Positions 59,495-64,000 of a stretch of 64,000 nt of DNA are shown one piece after another. The position numbers and the translations under genes are program-made. The stretch's first letter is position 1. Each line of letters starts with the position of its first letter. The notes beneath the pieces are model-generated. The model worked only from the letters and a program-made list of their open reading frames with translations. It searched no databases and was not told the origin of the DNA. This DNA comes from Herbaspirillum aquaticum (GTDB lineage: Bacteria > Pseudomonadota > Gammaproteobacteria > Burkholderiales > Burkholderiaceae_D), in contig NZ_NJGV01000020.1 in NCBI RefSeq assembly GCF_002213425.1, forward strand, positions 62,001 through 126,000. The letters run 5' to 3'.

Positions 59495-60214
59495 ATGTCT
59501 GAAAACAAATCCGGCAAGCCGCTGTTCTATGATCCCAGCGAGCGCCGCATCCGCAGTTTCGTCACCCGCGCCGGGCGTGTCTCGGTCGCGCAAGGACGCG
59601 CGCTGGAAGAACTGGGACCGCGCTTCCTGGTCCCCTACGACAAGGCCCCGCTGGACCTGGCCGCCACCTTCGCACGCCAGGCACCCACCATCCTCGAAAT
59701 CGGCTTCGGCATGGGTGAAACCAGCGCCAAAATCTCGGCCCTCATGCCCGAGAAAAACTTCATCGGCGTCGAAGTCCATACCCCCGGCGTGGGCAGCTAC
59801 CTCAAGCTGATCGGCGAGGGAAACCTGGAAAACGTGCGCATCATCCAGCATGATGCCGTCGAAGTGCTCACCAACATGATCGCCCCCGATTCCCTGGCTG
59901 GCGTGCACGTGTTCTTCCCCGATCCCTGGCACAAGGCGCGCCACAACAAGCGCCGCCTGATCCAGTCGCCCCTGGTGCAACTGATCAGCACGCGCCTGGC
60001 CCCCGGCGGCTACATCCATTGCGCCACCGACTGGGAAGAATATGCCATCCAGATGCTGGAAGTGCTGTCGGCCGAACCGACCCTGAAGAACACCGCAACC
60101 GATCCCTCCGGCTACGTGCCGCGTCCGGATTACCGCGATACCACCAAGTTCGAAAACCGTGGCCTGCGCCTCGGTCATGGTGTGTGGGACCTGGTGTTTG
60201 AAAAACGCGCCTGA
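59495..60214 (+). CDS. trmB: tRNA (guanine-N7-)-methyltransferase TrmB (239 aa)
   Basis: The enzyme methylates G46 of tRNAs using SAM. Visible motifs are [20 protein letters not shown] (SAM site), [32 protein letters not shown] and the family hallmark [20 protein letters not shown]. The start [18 protein letters not shown] was chosen over a longer frame because the family N-terminus begins near the [11 protein letters not shown] segment. It lies 81 bases downstream of tRNA-Gly in the same direction. A 10-bp hairpin follows. Confidence 0.95.
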   Translation: MSENKSGKPLFYDPSERRIRSFVTRAGRVSVAQGRALEELGPRFLVPYDKAPLDLAATFARQAPTILEIGFGMGETSAKISALMPEKNFIGVEVHTPGVGSYLKLIGEGNLENVRIIQHDAVEVLTNMIAPDSLAGVHVFFPDPWHKARHNKRRLIQSPLVQLISTRLAPGGYIHCATDWEEYAIQMLEVLSAEPTLKNTATDPSGYVPRPDYRDTTKFENRGLRLGHGVWDLVFEKRA

Positions 60215-60224
60215 GGATGCGCGT

Positions 60225-60259
60225 CGGATGCACGGATGATTCCCTCAATCGTGCATCCG
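60225..60259 (+). terminator. Hairpin after trmB
   Basis: CGGATGCACG and CGTGCATCCG form a 10-bp perfect stem around a 15-base loop, 10 bases after the stop. No T tract, so Rho-assisted termination is possible. Confidence 0.5.
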
Positions 60260-60262
60260 TCG

Positions 60263-60365
60263 GGTGATGAGGGAAAGTGATCACATCCTGGAATCACCAA
60301 GGTGATGAACAAAAGCGATCACCTGAACTGATCACCCGTATCACCGATATCGCCCGTCTCACCGA
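60263..60365 (+). repeat. Imperfect GGTGAT/ATCACC short repeat cluster
   Basis: The words GTGATCAC (60277), GGTGAT (60301), CGATCACC (60316), TGATCACC (60329) and TATCACCG (60339) recur within 100 bases, mostly spaced 10-13 bases. It could be low-complexity filler or a small set of binding sites. Confidence 0.45.
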
Positions 60366-60421
60366 AGGATCGCACCAGCGGCATGCCACGATGGCATGCC
60401 GTTTTCATTTGTGCCGTGGCC

Positions 60422-61990
60422 TCACTTGAGCTTGAATACAGCCACCGCCCGTGACAGCGATTCCGCCTGGAACTGCAGGCTCTCCGCCGCTGCAGCAGCT
60501 TCTTCCACCAGCGCGGCATTCTGCTGGGTGACGCTATCCATCTGCACCACCGCCTTGTTGACTTCATCGATGCCGGTACTCTGCTCGCGGTTGGCCACGT
60601 TGATGTCATCCATGATGGCCGCGACCTTCTGGATGGCGCCGATGATGTCTTCCATGGTGTTGCCGGCGCCATTGACCAGGGCCGAGCCGGCGTTGATCTT
60701 GCCGACCGAATCATCGATCAGTTCCTTGATCTCGCGTGCAGCCGTGGCGCTGCGCTGGGCCAGGCTGCGCACCTCCGAGGCCACCACCGCAAACCCGCGC
60801 CCCTGCTCGCCGGCGCGCGCGGCTTCCACTGCGGCATTGAGCGCGAGGATATTGGTCTGGAAGGCGATGCCGTCGATGACGCTGATGATCTCGACGATGC
60901 GATGCGAACTCTCCTCGATGGCCTGCATGGTCTGCACCACCGCACCAACCATGTCGCCCCCCTTGCGCGCCACGCCCGAGGCATGGTCGGCCAGTTGATG
61001 GGCCTGGTGCGTGTTCTCGGCGTTCTTCTGCACGGTGGAGGTGATCTCTTCCATCGAGGCGGCAGTCTCTTCGAGCGAACCGGCCTGCTCCTCCGTGCGC
61101 TCGGACAAGTCGCGGTTGCCGCTGGCGATCTCGGTAGCCGCGACCGTGATGGCACCGGTGCCGCTGCGCACTTCTGAGACGATGCCGGCCAGGTTGTCGT
61201 TCATCTCCTTCAATGAGTGTAGCAGTTGCGCCGTTTCGTCCTTGCCGCGAATGACGACCTCCGAGCGCAGGTCACCCGCCGCCACCGTCCGGGCAATCTG
61301 CACCGCTTCGCCCAGCGGGTGCACGATGCTGCGCACTAGGGTCCAGGTGATGGCCAGGCCCAGCAGCAGCGACAGGCCGATCGAGACCAGCAGCAGCAAA
61401 CGCGCCTGCTGGTAGTCGGAAAGACTGTCAGCATTGATGGACTCGCGTGTCTTGCGGCTGTGCTCCAGCACGGCCACGACGATGTCATCGATCATCTTGG
61501 TCGGTACGCGATCCACGCCCTTGACCTGTTCATCCACCCGCGCTACCGAGGCGGGATCGTCGGAGGCGTAGAGCTTGAGGGCTTCAAGATAGCGATTGAG
61601 CAGCTCTGCATGGGCCTGCTGGGCCTTGCGTGCGGGCTCGGCCTCCATGCCGATGCGCGGCATCAGGGCTTCCAGGGTCTTGAGCTGCTTCTGGGTGGCG
61701 GCGCTTTCATCGATGAAGGCCTGGCGGTATCTGTTGAAGGCGGCGGGATCCTTGCCGCGCAGCAAGGTGTTCTTCCACTCCTGCACCTGGATCTTGAATT
61801 GCACCTGCGCACTGCGGGCGGCATCGACCGACTGCTCGATGAGGGCCCCCGTTTCCATGCCGTGCGCCCCCTGGCCGTAGACTTCCCCGACCACCATCAC
61901 GCCACGTATGCCGACAAAGGCGATGGCCGCCAGCAGCAGTGCCGACAGCATGCCCAGGCGCACGCCTATCTTCAGATCATTGAGTTTCAT
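60422..61990 (-). CDS. Methyl-accepting chemotaxis protein (522 aa)
   Basis: The start MKLNDLKIGVRLGMLSALLL follows GGGGGGCGAT. The layout is a membrane helix (about 10-33), a periplasmic four-helix sensor (35-185), a second helix (about 188-210), HAMP (to about 265) and a signalling bundle with tip [20 protein letters not shown]. The C-terminus ends at FKLK with no CheR-binding pentapeptide. It belongs to the same class as the receptor encoded at 22.7-24.4 kb, but the sensor domain has clearly diverged, so it should sense a different ligand. Confidence 0.92.
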   Translation of the reverse strand: MKLNDLKIGVRLGMLSALLLAAIAFVGIRGVMVVGEVYGQGAHGMETGALIEQSVDAARSAQVQFKIQVQEWKNTLLRGKDPAAFNRYRQAFIDESAATQKQLKTLEALMPRIGMEAEPARKAQQAHAELLNRYLEALKLYASDDPASVARVDEQVKGVDRVPTKMIDDIVVAVLEHSRKTRESINADSLSDYQQARLLLLVSIGLSLLLGLAITWTLVRSIVHPLGEAVQIARTVAAGDLRSEVVIRGKDETAQLLHSLKEMNDNLAGIVSEVRSGTGAITVAATEIASGNRDLSERTEEQAGSLEETAASMEEITSTVQKNAENTHQAHQLADHASGVARKGGDMVGAVVQTMQAIEESSHRIVEIISVIDGIAFQTNILALNAAVEAARAGEQGRGFAVVASEVRSLAQRSATAAREIKELIDDSVGKINAGSALVNGAGNTMEDIIGAIQKVAAIMDDINVANREQSTGIDEVNKAVVQMDSVTQQNAALVEEAAAAAESLQFQAESLSRAVAVFKLK

Positions 61991-62224
61991 ATCGCCCCCC
62001 GGCTCACCTTCGTTGGTGTTGAACCCGATTCCCCGTCGTTGATGATATCGCCAAGCGGGGTCAGCAAATCGGGGAAGAGGCCGGTAAAAGTGCCGTATGA
62101 AGGAATTTGCGTTACGGCAGCAACGTCGGCCGCAAAAGCCCGCCCGGCGCTGCACAGCGCTGGTGCGGATGGCGGAGGGAATGACGGGAGTTGACGAGAA
62201 TCAGGGAGAATTGCCGCCGCCCCC

Positions 62225-64000
<1,776 letters not shown>

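Overview
This window looks like chromosomal DNA of a high-GC, flagellated, metabolically versatile betaproteobacterium. The protein content and protein style suggest the Oxalobacteraceae/Burkholderiales, perhaps Herbaspirillum; this is inferred from remembered families, not from a search. Gene density is high, genes run on both strands, and there is no phage, insertion sequence, plasmid or CRISPR array. Two short AT-rich islands (about 31.7-32.6 kb and 58.6-59.3 kb) and one graveyard of gene fragments (49.0-49.3 kb) are the only clear signs of transfer or decay.

Layout: 1-7.3 kb is a stress and metal block with a zinc alcohol dehydrogenase (cut by the window edge), small hydrophilic proteins, a KGG-repeat stress protein, a DUF4399 protein, a ZIP metal transporter, a manganese catalase and a DUF892 ferritin-like protein. 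7.3-12.1 kb holds a GGDEF-EAL protein and a hybrid PAS/GAF histidine kinase with a receiver domain. 12.1-18.6 kb is a catabolic unit: two tandem IclR regulators divergent from an MBL-fold hydrolase, an FAD monooxygenase, a DUF2783 protein and an ACS-type MFS transporter. A mazEF-type toxin-antitoxin pair (18.6-19.3 kb) precedes a nitrate/taurine-type ABC transporter with a fused double permease (19.5-22.7 kb). Then come a chemoreceptor, an MFS exporter with a divergent LysR regulator, a VOC protein, an AI-2E family permease with an unusual C-terminal extension, and ilvD.

31.7-34.5 kb contains the first AT-rich island, then mntP behind a manganese (yybP-ykoY) riboswitch and its promoter, then a CDF metal exporter. 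34.7-45.4 kb holds a FapA-like DUF342 protein, a LysR/BASS symporter divergent pair, a VOC/WYL-regulator pair, a DUF2325 protein, a degenerate GGDEF protein, a methyltransferase, a MazG-like hydrolase and a lipoprotein. 45.8-53.4 kb has an Aer-like chemoreceptor, a TRIC channel, pseudogene fragments, a highly structured non-coding stretch, a cold-shock protein and a large HD-GYP protein. 53.5-64 kb has an AlaX-like protein, an SDR/thioester-reductase-like protein and a membrane protein separated by two matching operators, a ModA-like binding protein, an AT-rich HEPN-like gene beside tRNA-Gly(CCC), trmB, another chemoreceptor and recQ (cut by the window edge).

Themes: manganese handling recurs (ZIP uptake, Mn-catalase, MntP with its riboswitch), as do c-di-GMP turnover (intact GGDEF-EAL, degenerate GGDEF, HD-GYP with a long insert) and chemotaxis (three chemoreceptors). 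The best candidates for something undescribed are four same-geometry hairpins in 49.39-49.69 kb ending at a minus-strand terminator, the twin CAGTCC-N4-GGACTG operators near 56.4 kb, and an 18-20 bp dispersed repeat found three times.
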